Source of the DNA: Chitinophaga sp. Cy-1792
GTDB taxonomy: Bacteria > Bacteroidota > Bacteroidia > Chitinophagales > Chitinophagaceae
Reading direction: 5' to 3'
DNA length: 64,000 nucleotides
NCBI RefSeq assembly: GCF_011752935.1
Contig: NZ_VWWO01000001.1
Coordinates: forward strand, 434,001 to 498,000
The translations under genes were made by a program, and so were the position numbers. Below the pieces are notes generated by a model. It was not told where the DNA came from and ran no database searches. It worked only from the letters and a program-made list of their open reading frames with translations. Positions 26,543 through 36,257 of this stretch are shown piece by piece (positions within the stretch are counted from its first letter, which is position 1; each line of letters opens with the position of its first letter).

Positions 26543-27107
26543 GCTGCTCCATACATATTTTGAGGTTCCGCTTACCGTTCTGGATATAACTTTTCACCTT
26601 GTTCATGTCATACCCGGTGATAGCGCTCACCTCTCTGTAACTCTTTTCTTTCAGATAAAACAGGTCAACACTACGTTTTTGTTCTTCCGGTAAGGTATCC
26701 ATACATTTTTCCATTGCCTGAAGATTGTCTTCCAGTGTTGTTCCATTTTCATGATGCCCGGAATCTGCGTTTTCCATAAGTTTAGATTCTTCTACCTCTA
26801 CTTGCAGGGATTCCTTGTTTTTCATGGCCCTGATCTTCATCAGGCAGTGGTTCCGGGTCAATACGTGCAGCCAGCTTTTGAAATTCTGCACTTCATGCTG
26901 CTGCAATTTGCTGATCAGCTCCTCAAATATCTGCATCACTGCGTCTTTACTGGCTCCTTCATCGAAATATTTAAGGCATACCCCATATACTAAGTTCATA
27001 TATCGCTGATATAATGCAGCCAGCACATCCAATTTGCCGGAGCGCTTGTACTCCTGGATCAAATCGACGTCTGTAGCGTCTTTCATTATATTTTGATGTA
27101 TAAACAA
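26535..27107 (-). CDS. ECF sigma-70 family RNA polymerase sigma factor
   Basis: A 190-residue ECF sigma factor with region 2 (about 22-90; YQRYMNLVYGVCLKYF) and region 4 (about 130-180; LPEEQKRSVDLFYLKEKSYREVSAITG). It directs RNA polymerase to a small set of promoters and is normally held by the next gene's anti-sigma. The 8-bp overlap with that gene supports the pairing. The sequence does not place it in a numbered ECF group for me. Confidence 0.92.
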   Translation of the reverse strand: MFIHQNIMKDATDVDLIQEYKRSGKLDVLAALYQRYMNLVYGVCLKYFDEGASKDAVMQIFEELISKLQQHEVQNFKSWLHVLTRNHCLMKIRAMKNKESLQVEVEESKLMENADSGHHENGTTLEDNLQAMEKCMDTLPEEQKRSVDLFYLKEKSYREVSAITGYDMNKVKSYIQNGKRNLKICMEQHD

Positions 27108-27188
27108 CTGAGTATCGGGTAATTTTATTTATGCTAAATTATATTTTTTTGAGATAAGTAGGCAGATAACGACCTGAAGCAATAGAAA

Positions 27189-27213
27189 AGGGCCTCTATG
27201 GTATAGAGACCCT
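27189..27213 (-). terminator. Terminator after purH
   Basis: AGGG-CTCTAT and ATAGAG-CCCT pair (one C-A mismatch) and are followed by TTTTCTATT on the minus strand. Confidence 0.8.
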
Positions 27214-27245
27214 TGTCATATATTTTAAATAGTTATGGCAGATGA

Positions 27246-28760
27246 TTAGTGTCTGAAATGTCTCATACCAGTCATAACCATTACCATACCATGTTCTTTG
27301 CAGAATTCGATGGAGTCGTTGTCGCGCATAGAACCACCAGGCTGAATTACAGCGGTGATACCGGCGTCGTGGGCGATGCTTACGCAATCATTGAATGGGA
27401 AGAATGCATCGGAAGCCATCACAGCACCTTTGAGGTCAAAGTTGAACTGTTTGGATTTTTCGATGGCATGACGCAGTGCATCGATACGGGAAGTCTGGCC
27501 ACAACCTTTACCTACGAGTTGTTTATCACGAACCAGTGCGATAGCGTTGGATTTCAGGTGTTTGCAAACGATGTTGGCAAATTCCAGGTCAGCTCTTTCT
27601 GCGGCGGTTGCAGCGCGTGCGCCTACGTCGTTCCATTCTTTGTAGTTGCCATTGTCTGCATCCTGCAGCAATACACCGTTTAAGATGTTTTTGTAAGCGT
27701 ATTTAGCTTTTACAGGCTGTTTCTGTTCCAGCAGGATACGGTTTTTCTTGCTTTGCAGTACTGGCAGTGCATCAGCGTCGAAGCCCGGAGCGATCAGGAT
27801 TTCGAAGAAGATTTCACTGATAGACTCAGCAGTTTGTTTGTCGATTTGTTTGTTGGTAACCAGTACACCGCCGAAAGCGCTTTCCTTATCACCAGCCAGT
27901 GCAGCGTCCCAGGCTTCTTTCAGCGTAGGGCGACTAGCGATACCGCAAACGTTGGTATGTTTGATAACAGCGAAGGTAGTTTCAGTAAACTCCTGGATCA
28001 GCTGGCAGGCAGCGTCAACATCCACGAGGTTATTGAAAGACAACTCCTTACCATGCAGTTTGTTGAAGATTTCATTCAGGTCGCCGTAGAAAACGCCACG
28101 TTGGTGAGGGTTTTCGCCATAACGGTTTACCTGACCTTCTTTAACGGAAACCTGGAAGTAATCACCTGGTTCGTTATTCAGGAAATATTGAGAGATGGCA
28201 ACATCATAGTTAGCACATACTTCAAATGCTTTAGCAGCAAAGCCTTTACGGTCTTCGATGCTGGTAGCGCCGTTGTTTTCTGTCAGCACTTTTTCCAGGT
28301 CTGCGTATTGGTCTTTAGAACCAACGATAACAACATCTTTGAAATTTTTAGCAGCAGCACGGATGAGGGAGATACCACCTATGTCGATTTTTTCAATGAT
28401 AGCTTGTTCTGCAGCAGCGCTTTTCACTGTTTCCTCGAATGGATACAGGTCTACGATTACCAGGTCAATTTCCGGAATTTCGTACTGTTTCAGTTGTTCC
28501 AGATCCTGTGGGTTCTCGCGGCGAGCCAGGATACCACCAAATACTTTAGGGTGCAGTGTTTTAACACGGCCTCCCAGAATGGAAGGATAAGCAGTGAGAT
28601 CCTCAACTGCTACGCATTTTACGCCCTGCTCCTCAATAAATTGCTGAGTACCGCCGGTAGAATAGATCGTAACACCCTGTTCTCCTAATTTTTTAACGAT
28701 GTTCTCCAGGTTATCTTTATAGAAAACGGAGATCAGAGCTGATTTAATTTGCTTTTGCAT
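27246..28760 (-). CDS. purH: Bifunctional AICAR transformylase/IMP cyclohydrolase
   Basis: A 504-residue enzyme for the last two steps of IMP synthesis. The N-terminal IMP cyclohydrolase (about 1-190) begins KSALISVFYKDNLENIVKKL with the TGGT loop. The C-terminal transformylase carries the catalytic Lys-His pair in AVIKHTNVCG. The end GSMRDNDSIEFC is conserved. Length is normal. It starts 12 bp after comEC, so it may be transcribed from the comEC promoter; a promoter inside comEC is also possible. Confidence 0.96.
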   Translation of the reverse strand: MQKQIKSALISVFYKDNLENIVKKLGEQGVTIYSTGGTQQFIEEQGVKCVAVEDLTAYPSILGGRVKTLHPKVFGGILARRENPQDLEQLKQYEIPEIDLVIVDLYPFEETVKSAAAEQAIIEKIDIGGISLIRAAAKNFKDVVIVGSKDQYADLEKVLTENNGATSIEDRKGFAAKAFEVCANYDVAISQYFLNNEPGDYFQVSVKEGQVNRYGENPHQRGVFYGDLNEIFNKLHGKELSFNNLVDVDAACQLIQEFTETTFAVIKHTNVCGIASRPTLKEAWDAALAGDKESAFGGVLVTNKQIDKQTAESISEIFFEILIAPGFDADALPVLQSKKNRILLEQKQPVKAKYAYKNILNGVLLQDADNGNYKEWNDVGARAATAAERADLEFANIVCKHLKSNAIALVRDKQLVGKGCGQTSRIDALRHAIEKSKQFNFDLKGAVMASDAFFPFNDCVSIAHDAGITAVIQPGGSMRDNDSIEFCKEHGMVMVMTGMRHFRH

Positions 28761-28772
28761 GAATGGAAGACA

Positions 28773-30875
28773 TTAGAAATTAATAACATAGGCTCCCTGG
28801 TCCGGAACCGAAATGAAGCGCAAAGTTAACACGTAACAATCATTTTTCCACCGTTGTATACGCCATACCGGGTTTCCGGCACCTATAATTACTGTTCCAA
28901 TCTCGTAAAAATCAGCCAGCTGCCTGATATCCACATGTGGATTACGTGTCAATAAAATATAATCCGTCTTGAATTTTTTTATGGGAGACGTCTCCCCTTT
29001 TACCCTCCTGTAATTACTGTCAATGATTACAATTTTTTTTCCGGCACATTGTAAATAGGTATTTCCTCCCGGTGTATCCCGACATTGAAACAACCTTTTT
29101 CCCTCCTGGTCTGCACCGAAATATTGTCTCCCGCTAATGACATCTCCCCCGGTACTATCTGTATAAAACAACGGCTGATACTGATAACCGCGAATATAAT
29201 CTGCGGCTGTCTGTCTGGAATTATAGACCACCAGCAGATGCCGGGTACTTCGTTGCCAGGTATCCCTGCCCAGCGTAATGATATACACCGCAGTACTGAT
29301 AACCATCAGCCACCAGAAAGGTTTAAACTGAAGCGCTATATAGCCAAGTAAAGTACCAATCATCATGTATAGCAATACGACCTGCAGCAGGTCACAGGGA
29401 ATAGCCGTAATCAGTGCTCCCGGCAGTTTTCCAAGGTATTGTACAATGGTGTCCATTCCCCATATCAGGTATTTTACACCTGTTCCCACCCACATTGCAG
29501 GCGTATGAAACGGGGCTACTGCCAGCAATACGATCTCACCATAAATTACAATAGTGGATAATGGCACTGCCAGCAGGTTAGCCAGCAGAAACCAGGTCGG
29601 AAACTGATGGAAGTAATATAGGCAGACAGGGGTCGTCAATATCTGGGCTGCTACAGATAAGGCGATCATCTCCCATAAATAACCTTTCCAACGTTGTTTG
29701 AATTCGAAAAGCTGGTTAATCCTGGAATAGAAGAGTACGATACTCAATACCGCCAGGTATGACAGTTGAAAACCGGTATCCAGGATAATATAAGGGTTCA
29801 TGCAAATCAACAGGAATACAGAAGCCGCCAGGGTATTGTAGATGTTACTGGCATGCTGCAATACAAAACGGCCTATGGTAGTGGCAGTAAACATCACTGC
29901 CGCCCGGAGCACAGAGGCAGAAGAGCCTGTCAGCAATGTAAATCCCCAGAGAAACAGGATAATCAGGAATGCCCGGAGCCAATTGGCATAGCGGCTGGCT
30001 GGCAGCCATTGCAGGAGCCAGAGCAGGCTCCCGTACAATAATGCGAGGTGCATACCTGAAATTGCGATTACATGCACAATGCCAGTATTCGTATAGTCCT
30101 GCACGATATTCTTATCGAGGTCCTGCCGGTACCCAATGAGCAAAGCCGCTGCCATACCAGCTTCCGGCCCGTTACCGATATATGTTCTGAAAGTGCGCAG
30201 GCAGTAATCAAGCATTGTCTGCAGCAGCATATCAAGTTTGTTCACCGGTAAAGGGGTATACAGGAATACCTGTTGTTGTTTTAGAAAAGCCTGATGGTAG
30301 ATGCCTTTGGTGATACAATACCATTGATAATCGAAGCCACCGGGGTTTCCCATATTACGTACAGGCAATAACGTTATATCGGTGATAAGCCGGCTACCCC
30401 GCTGTAGTTGCCTGTTTAGGCCGGTATCTGCATATGTCATTACCTCCCCTGTTGAAGACATCCATTGCTGTTGGTGATACACTGCCTGGATGGTAGCAAG
30501 GTATTTCACAAAGCGGCCCTTCTGTTCCGGTGCTGAATGCAAATGAAGCAGGAGCTTGTCTCCCGGGTCATAGTGATGTGTATAATGTTGCTTATTATTT
30601 CGCGGATCCTGTTCGTACAAAAGGATAGCACCGGTAGCAAATAGTAGTGATGCTACGATAAGTGCATGTAGCTGTTGAAACTTATATTTCCAGGTAAGGG
30701 GCAGGAAACGAAAAGCCAGTAACAATAATAACGACGCTGGCATTAACGTGAACGCACACACGTTTTTAACATGATAAATCTGGAAGCTGACACCGGCAAT
30801 AACGGGAAAGATTATACGCAAAAACGGACTTCGTCCGCTACTGTGGTTAACAGGCAAAGATGACTCAAACAACAT
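28773..30875 (-). CDS. comEC: ComEC/Rec2-type competence membrane protein
   Basis: A 700-residue inner-membrane protein for moving single-stranded DNA into the cell. An N-terminal hydrophobic region and DUF4131/OB-like part (about 25-215) precede the Competence domain (about 235-510; VHVIAISGMHLALLYG, LLTGSSASVLRAAVMF). The C-terminal 190 residues are poorly defined and have no HxHxDH motif, so the metallo-beta-lactamase nuclease seen in Bacillus ComEC is absent or degenerate. Uptake would then need another nuclease. Upstream of purH on the same strand. Confidence 0.92.
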   Translation of the reverse strand: MLFESSLPVNHSSGRSPFLRIIFPVIAGVSFQIYHVKNVCAFTLMPASLLLLLAFRFLPLTWKYKFQQLHALIVASLLFATGAILLYEQDPRNNKQHYTHHYDPGDKLLLHLHSAPEQKGRFVKYLATIQAVYHQQQWMSSTGEVMTYADTGLNRQLQRGSRLITDITLLPVRNMGNPGGFDYQWYCITKGIYHQAFLKQQQVFLYTPLPVNKLDMLLQTMLDYCLRTFRTYIGNGPEAGMAAALLIGYRQDLDKNIVQDYTNTGIVHVIAISGMHLALLYGSLLWLLQWLPASRYANWLRAFLIILFLWGFTLLTGSSASVLRAAVMFTATTIGRFVLQHASNIYNTLAASVFLLICMNPYIILDTGFQLSYLAVLSIVLFYSRINQLFEFKQRWKGYLWEMIALSVAAQILTTPVCLYYFHQFPTWFLLANLLAVPLSTIVIYGEIVLLAVAPFHTPAMWVGTGVKYLIWGMDTIVQYLGKLPGALITAIPCDLLQVVLLYMMIGTLLGYIALQFKPFWWLMVISTAVYIITLGRDTWQRSTRHLLVVYNSRQTAADYIRGYQYQPLFYTDSTGGDVISGRQYFGADQEGKRLFQCRDTPGGNTYLQCAGKKIVIIDSNYRRVKGETSPIKKFKTDYILLTRNPHVDIRQLADFYEIGTVIIGAGNPVWRIQRWKNDCYVLTLRFISVPDQGAYVINF

Positions 30876-31130
30876 AGTGGGTTAACGTTTTACAAATTAA
30901 AGTTAGTTATCCGAAGTGTGTAATTCCTATATTGGATGTTAACAAAAAGACCTTTTTTTCCGCTGCATATGAATATATGGTTACTAGAAAATTTCCTGAA
31001 AGGTGATAAAATACCGCAGTAATAAGCCTGAGAAGAAGTTTCTATAAATTACTATTAATCAATATATTTAATATTAATTATTTATCTATCTGTTATTGAT
31101 TAGTTAACATCTTCTTTAAATATAATATTA

Positions 31131-31249
31131 TTTGTAAACTGCATTACCGGTCACGCTATTTGATTCGATTCAAGATTCAATAGTCGTGTCTTTAATGGTT
31201 ATTTTGAGGGAAAAGAAGGAGCCTGATTTTTATCAGGCTCTATTTTTTT
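31131..31249 (+). ncRNA. Candidate small RNA with own promoter and terminator
   Basis: The 582-bp spacer 30876-31457 is very A/T-rich and has no gene on either strand that I can support. On the plus strand TTTG at 31131-31134 and GCTATTTG at 31155-31162 (six of eight TAnnTTTG positions) are 20 bp apart. GAGCCTGA/TCAGGCTC with a run of seven T ends at 31249. No plus-strand gene lies upstream for this terminator to serve, so a transcript of about 80 nt from about 31168 is likely. Partner or target is unknown. Confidence 0.45.
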
Positions 31250-31388
31250 GTCTATACTATTCCCCTGCAAACCATTTACCGTGGCGGATTTCACCCTTTG
31301 CTTATATTTTTCTGTTTAAGTGGAGAAGGGTATTATGCTTTGTACAAACGGCAAGGCATAAACGCTGAAAGTCTTTACTGCACAGCAT

Positions 31389-31442
31389 TTCAGATAAATA
31401 AAAAAGCCTTCGCATGAGCGAAGGCTTTTTTATTTATCTGAA
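31389..31442. terminator. Terminator after carB, perfect 25-bp arms
   Basis: The 25-nt arms at 31389-31413 and 31418-31442 are fully complementary with a 4-nt ATGA loop; A and T runs (AAAAAA/TTTTTT) make it work in both directions. It ends 15 bp from the carB stop. Confidence 0.9.
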
Positions 31443-31457
31443 GCTATAGCTGGTAAA

Positions 31458-34274
31458 TTATTTACTCAGGTACATGCTTTTTTCTTTGTAAAGGTTTCTG
31501 AAGTAAGGATCGCGGAGATCTTTAATGAAACGAATGGCTTCACCGGTAGATTTCATTTCAGGTCCGAGTTCTTTATTCACACCTGGGAATTTATTGAAAG
31601 AGAACACAGGTTCTTTGATTGCGAAGCCGGTGAGTTTCTTTTCAATTTTGAAATCAGTCAGTTTATTAGCGCCGATCATGATCTTGGTAGCGATGTTCAG
31701 GTAAGGAACCTGGTATGCTTTTGCAATGAAAGGTGTGGTACGGGATGCGCGAGGGTTAGCCTCGATTACAAATACATTACCATCCTTAATTGCAAACTGG
31801 ATATTGATCAGACCGCGGATATTGAGTGCGCGTGCAATTTTCTCAGCATAGAATTCCATGGTAGTTACTTCAATCGGCGTCAGGTTGAACGCTGGCAGTA
31901 ACGCGTGGCTATCGCCACTGTGGATACCGGCAGGCTCAATATGTTCCATAACACCCATTACATGGAAGGTTTCACCATCGAAGATACCGTCGATTTCAGC
32001 CTCCTGGCAACGATCCAGGAAGTGGTCGATCAGGATTTTGTTGCCTGGCAGGTGACGCAGCAGGCTGAGTACAGACTCTTCCAGTTCCTCTTCGTTAATT
32101 ACGATACGCATACGCTGACCACCGAGTACATAGGAAGGACGCACCAGTACAGGGTATCCTACTTCTTTTGCTACCTCGATAGCGTCGTCAGTATTGTAAG
32201 CGGTACCATATTTAGGATAAGGAATATTGAGGTCTTTCAGCATGTCGGAGAAACGGCCGCGATCTTCAGCAATATCCATGTTATCGAAGGATGTACCGAT
32301 GATTTTGATACCATTTTCTTCCAGGCGTTTAGCCAGTTTCAGTGCGGTTTGTCCACCGAGCTGTACGATTACACCTTCTGGTTTTTCCAGTTCGATGATT
32401 TCCCACAGGTGCTCCCAGAATACCGGCTCGAAGTACAGTTTATCTGCCATGTCGAAGTCGGTGGAAACAGTTTCAGGGTTACAGTTCACCATGATGGCTT
32501 CGTAACCGCAATCCTGGATAGCTTGCAGACCGTGCGTACAGCAGTAGTCGAATTCGATACCCTGACCGATTCTGTTAGGTCCAGAACCGAGTACGATGAT
32601 TTTCTTCTTATCAGTAACCTTGCTTTCGTTTTCAGTATCGAAAGTGGAGTAGAAGTAAGGCGTTTTTGCTTCGAACTCTGCAGAGCAGGTATCTACCATT
32701 TTATAGGTACGTACGATGTTGGCAGATTTACGTTTTGCGTAAACTTCTTCTTCTTCGCAGTTACCGAACAGGATAGCCAGTTGTTTATCGGAGAAGCCCA
32801 TTTTTTTGGCATCTCTGAGCATATCAACCGGAACGCTTTCCAGGTCGTGTTCAGCGAGTTGTTTTTCCAGGGTAACAATATCCTGGATCTGATGAAGGAA
32901 CCAGCGGTCGATATATGTTTGCTGGTGGATATGTTTTACAGAAACACCTTCCATGAGGGCATCCTTAATACGGAAGATACGATCCCAGGTTGGGCGTTTC
33001 AGTTTTTCGAGCAGTTGTTCGCCTTTCATCATTGACTTACCATAGTAACCGAGGCCAAGTGCATCGTTTTCGAGGCTCTGGCAGGCTTTCTGGAGGGCTT
33101 CAGGGAAGGTACGGCCGATAGCCATTACTTCACCTACAGATTTCATCTGCAGACCTAAAGTATCGTCAGCGCCTTTGAATTTGTCAAAGTTCCAGCGAGG
33201 CATTTTTACGATTACGTAATCGAGTGCTGGTTCGAAGAATGCGGAAGTTGTTCTGGTGATCTGGTTTTCCAGTTCATCCAGGGTGTAACCGATAGCCAGT
33301 TTCGCAGCAATTTTTGCGATAGGATAACCGGTTGCTTTTGAAGCCAGTGCAGAAGAACGGCTTACGCGAGGGTTGATCTCGATGGCGATCAGCTCTTCGT
33401 TCTCAGGATTGAGGGAGAACTGAACGTTACAACCACCGGCGAAGTTACCCAGGTCGCGCATCATCATCATGGCTTTGTTACGCATGTCCTGGAAAGCGGT
33501 ATCGCTCAGGGTCATGGCAGGGGCCACGGTGATGGAGTCACCCGTGTGAATACCCATTGGGTCAAGGTTTTCTACTGTACAGATAATCACGACATTGTCG
33601 TTTTTATCACGCAGCAGCTCCAGCTCATACTCTTTCCAACCCAGTACTGCTTTTTCAACAAGTACTTCGTGGATAGGAGAAGCTTTCAGACCACGGTCCA
33701 GTGCTTCGTCCAGGTCGTCTTTGCTGTGTACAAAACCACCACCTGTACCACCAAGGGTAAAGGAAGGACGGATAACCAGCGGGAAACCGATTTCCTGTGC
33801 GAACTCTTTACCTTCCAGGAAGGAGTTAGCAGTTCTGGCAGGCGCTACCGGAATGCCCAGTTGAATCATCCACTGACGGAACTGTTCACGATCTTCAGCT
33901 TTGTCGATCGCTTTGATGTCCACACCGATCAGGCGTACATTGAATTTTTCCCAGATACCCAGTTCGTCTACCTCTTTACAAAGATTTAGCGCAGTCTGCC
34001 CACCCATAGTAGGTAATACGGCATCTATCTGGTTTTCTTCCAGGATCTGCTCAATGCTTTCCACGGTCAGTGGCAGCAAATAAACCTTATCGGCCATCAT
34101 AGGATCTGTCATGATGGTCGCCGGGTTGGAATTAATCAAAATCACTTTAATTCCTTCTTCTCGCAGCGAACGTGCTGCCTGAGAACCGGAATAATCAAAT
34201 TCGCAAGCCTGACCAATTACGATAGGACCAGAACCGATAATGAGAACAGATTTGATAGATGTGTCTTTTGGCAT
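31458..34274 (-). CDS. carB: Carbamoyl-phosphate synthase large subunit, without the allosteric domain
   Basis: A 938-residue synthase making carbamoyl phosphate from glutamine-derived ammonia, bicarbonate and two ATP for arginine and pyrimidines. Both ATP-grasp halves are present: the N-half begins [21 protein letters not shown] and the C-half [20 protein letters not shown]. The protein stops near the point where the C-terminal MGS-like regulatory domain (about 130 residues in E. coli) begins, so control by UMP/ornithine there is not expected. I recall similar short forms in other Bacteroidota. carA is not adjacent. Confidence 0.95.
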   Translation of the reverse strand: MPKDTSIKSVLIIGSGPIVIGQACEFDYSGSQAARSLREEGIKVILINSNPATIMTDPMMADKVYLLPLTVESIEQILEENQIDAVLPTMGGQTALNLCKEVDELGIWEKFNVRLIGVDIKAIDKAEDREQFRQWMIQLGIPVAPARTANSFLEGKEFAQEIGFPLVIRPSFTLGGTGGGFVHSKDDLDEALDRGLKASPIHEVLVEKAVLGWKEYELELLRDKNDNVVIICTVENLDPMGIHTGDSITVAPAMTLSDTAFQDMRNKAMMMMRDLGNFAGGCNVQFSLNPENEELIAIEINPRVSRSSALASKATGYPIAKIAAKLAIGYTLDELENQITRTTSAFFEPALDYVIVKMPRWNFDKFKGADDTLGLQMKSVGEVMAIGRTFPEALQKACQSLENDALGLGYYGKSMMKGEQLLEKLKRPTWDRIFRIKDALMEGVSVKHIHQQTYIDRWFLHQIQDIVTLEKQLAEHDLESVPVDMLRDAKKMGFSDKQLAILFGNCEEEEVYAKRKSANIVRTYKMVDTCSAEFEAKTPYFYSTFDTENESKVTDKKKIIVLGSGPNRIGQGIEFDYCCTHGLQAIQDCGYEAIMVNCNPETVSTDFDMADKLYFEPVFWEHLWEIIELEKPEGVIVQLGGQTALKLAKRLEENGIKIIGTSFDNMDIAEDRGRFSDMLKDLNIPYPKYGTAYNTDDAIEVAKEVGYPVLVRPSYVLGGQRMRIVINEEELEESVLSLLRHLPGNKILIDHFLDRCQEAEIDGIFDGETFHVMGVMEHIEPAGIHSGDSHALLPAFNLTPIEVTTMEFYAEKIARALNIRGLINIQFAIKDGNVFVIEANPRASRTTPFIAKAYQVPYLNIATKIMIGANKLTDFKIEKKLTGFAIKEPVFSFNKFPGVNKELGPEMKSTGEAIRFIKDLRDPYFRNLYKEKSMYLSK

Positions 34275-34343
34275 TTGTGTAATCTATTGAAAATGAAAAA
34301 CCAAATTGATCTTTCTGCCAACGATGGGAACAAAAAAATCGTG

Positions 34344-34351
34344 CAAAGCTA
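34344..34351 (-). promoter_or_regulatory. TAnnTTTG box for carB
   Basis: TAGCTTTG on the minus strand is an exact match; a TTGT lies about 21 bp upstream of it. The leader would be about 64 nt. Confidence 0.5.
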
Positions 34352-34481
34352 CGGACTTTCAAGTTTACTGCACAATAAAATTTTAATTTTTTTTTGAACT
34401 GCTATCTGATTGCAGCAAAAAATGCTATTATATTAGAGAAAGAATTAATAATCAGGATTGTCTTCCTAAACTATCTATTTT

Positions 34482-35084
34482 ATGCTTGAAGTCTGGAGTA
34501 GCATTGCCAGCAAATATAATAGCTCCACCATTCTGTATGTAGAAGGCGTCAAAGGTGACCCTTACTCTTATTCCTTTAACTATACCAGGGATGGAAGACA
34601 TATAAAAATATGCCTGGCCTGGGAAGTAAAAATGGTCAGTATAATGGAAGGAAAAAATGAGGTTCGGTTACGACAAATTTCCCACTCATATTATAAGAAA
34701 AAAGAACCGGGTATTGATAACATCATGAAATATATCCGGGCACGTTCTGTTGATATCCATGTGGAAATTCCCGAGACAAATGTCAGGCTGATTGCCAGGC
34801 CCAAAACCTGGTACCGTGGTCTCTTTCAAAATAAATCACATACAGCATTTTCCGATCGTCTGGTCATTAATGTCAGGCCAGCCAGCTTCCTGCAAGAAAT
34901 CAACAAGGAGCTTTCCCTGCTTTGCGATATGTACCCGGAACAGAAAATCACCCTCCGTAATGATTACGAAGATGCCGAAACCCTGAAATTCTACCTGCAT
35001 TTCCGGGTAACTGAACTGCCAATTGATAAAGCAGAAATCCTGAAATTACTCGATACCTTAACTGCTATTGCCAAAAAGATGTAA
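34482..35084 (+). CDS. Unknown protein, 200 aa
   Basis: I do not recognise a family. The product is soluble, without signal peptide or membrane segment, and of mixed charge with many basic residues. The first half is rich in beta-strand-like patterns (STILYVEGVKG, SYSFNYTRDGRHIKICLAWEVKM) and the second half ends in an amphipathic helix (AEILKLLDTLTAIAKKM). It stands alone between carB (divergent) and an MFS gene (convergent). The ATG at 34482 is the first in frame. Confidence 0.6.
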   Translation: MLEVWSSIASKYNSSTILYVEGVKGDPYSYSFNYTRDGRHIKICLAWEVKMVSIMEGKNEVRLRQISHSYYKKKEPGIDNIMKYIRARSVDIHVEIPETNVRLIARPKTWYRGLFQNKSHTAFSDRLVINVRPASFLQEINKELSLLCDMYPEQKITLRNDYEDAETLKFYLHFRVTELPIDKAEILKLLDTLTAIAKKM

Positions 35085-35089
35085 CCAGA

Positions 35090-36247
35090 TTAAATCCTGA
35101 TTCTACTCGACATTACCGCTATCAACGCGCCCATCACAGCTATCATGGTAAAGGATACAGACAGGCTGCTCATCTGTGCCACATAGCCTATCAAAGGCGG
35201 GCCACAGAGGAAACCAAGGTAACCTATCGTAGAAACTGTTGCCAGCGCCATTCCCGGCGACATTAACTTAGTTGTTCCGGCGGCACTATATACCAATGGA
35301 ACAACTGAGCAAACACCCAATCCCACCAGCATAAAGCCAAAAATAGCTGTAAGGAAATAAGGCAGCAATACTGCTATCATCAGACCTGTAGCGGTAAGGA
35401 CACCACTGAGGATCAGCATGGTTCTGGCGCCGAATTTTATCCTCATCGCATCAGCAATGAAGCGGCCGCTCGCCATGGTAACCATAAATGCAAACGAAGA
35501 CGCCACCGCAAAAGAAGGATCGATCTTCATCACTCTGCGGAAATAGATGATACTCCATTCAAACATGGTTCCCTCGCAGATCATGGAGCAGAAGGCAATA
35601 ATACCCAGAGTGAGCAGGAATTTATCAGGTTTCGAAAACAAAGGTTGATTTTCAGCAACACCCATATCCTGCTGGATAATACGCGAGGCTGCAAATGCTA
35701 CAATTGCCCACCCCATCACCGCTACGAACAGAAAGTGAAATAGCGGGGTAATATTCAGTGCCACCATTATCCAGCCAATACCGATACCTGTAGCACCTGC
35801 TGCACTCCACAGTCCATGAAACGAAGCCATAATAGAACGGCCATACATGGCTTCTACCGCCACCGCCTGTGTATTGACAGCAATATTAGCCAGGTTACCG
35901 CTAAAGCCAAACAGCATCAGGATGACCATTAGCTGCCATGGTTGTTGTGCGAGCCCGAGCAGCGGCAGCAATGCGGCATAGCCTATGCCTGCGTTTACTA
36001 CTACATTGCGGCTGCCATAGCGGGATACCAGTACCCCGGCTGTAGGCAGGGAAATGATAGATCCGATGGGAAGGGCCAGCAGTACGGTACCCAGACCAGC
36101 ATTATTCAGATGCATAAACTGCTGAATATCTGCTATGCGGGATGTCCAGCTGGAAAAACATAACCCTGTCAGAAAAAACAAGGCGCTAACGGCAATACGT
36201 ATACTTCTTTTACCTGGCATTTCGATGGAAAGCTCTTGTATCATCAT
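35090..36247 (-). CDS. MFS transporter, YbjJ-like
   Basis: A 385-residue carrier with about twelve membrane segments. The first loop holds SRIADIQQFMHLNNAGLG and the A-motif-like GVLVSRYGSRNVV, as in the YbjJ group. In E. coli, ybjJ neighbours a HAD phosphatase gene; here a nucleotidase is encoded on the other side of the regulator. It starts 10 bp after the DeoR gene, so the two are one operon. Substrate is unknown; a sugar or nucleoside-type compound is a guess. Confidence 0.85.
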   Translation of the reverse strand: MMIQELSIEMPGKRSIRIAVSALFFLTGLCFSSWTSRIADIQQFMHLNNAGLGTVLLALPIGSIISLPTAGVLVSRYGSRNVVVNAGIGYAALLPLLGLAQQPWQLMVILMLFGFSGNLANIAVNTQAVAVEAMYGRSIMASFHGLWSAAGATGIGIGWIMVALNITPLFHFLFVAVMGWAIVAFAASRIIQQDMGVAENQPLFSKPDKFLLTLGIIAFCSMICEGTMFEWSIIYFRRVMKIDPSFAVASSFAFMVTMASGRFIADAMRIKFGARTMLILSGVLTATGLMIAVLLPYFLTAIFGFMLVGLGVCSVVPLVYSAAGTTKLMSPGMALATVSTIGYLGFLCGPPLIGYVAQMSSLSVSFTMIAVMGALIAVMSSRIRI

Positions 36248-36257
36248 AATGGATTAA

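Noticed and set aside
31186..31368. Possible 60-aa coding frame on plus between comEC and carB
   Set aside because: The frame runs through a terminator hairpin, has no leader and gives a composition without a recognisable pattern; a small RNA end explains the terminator better.
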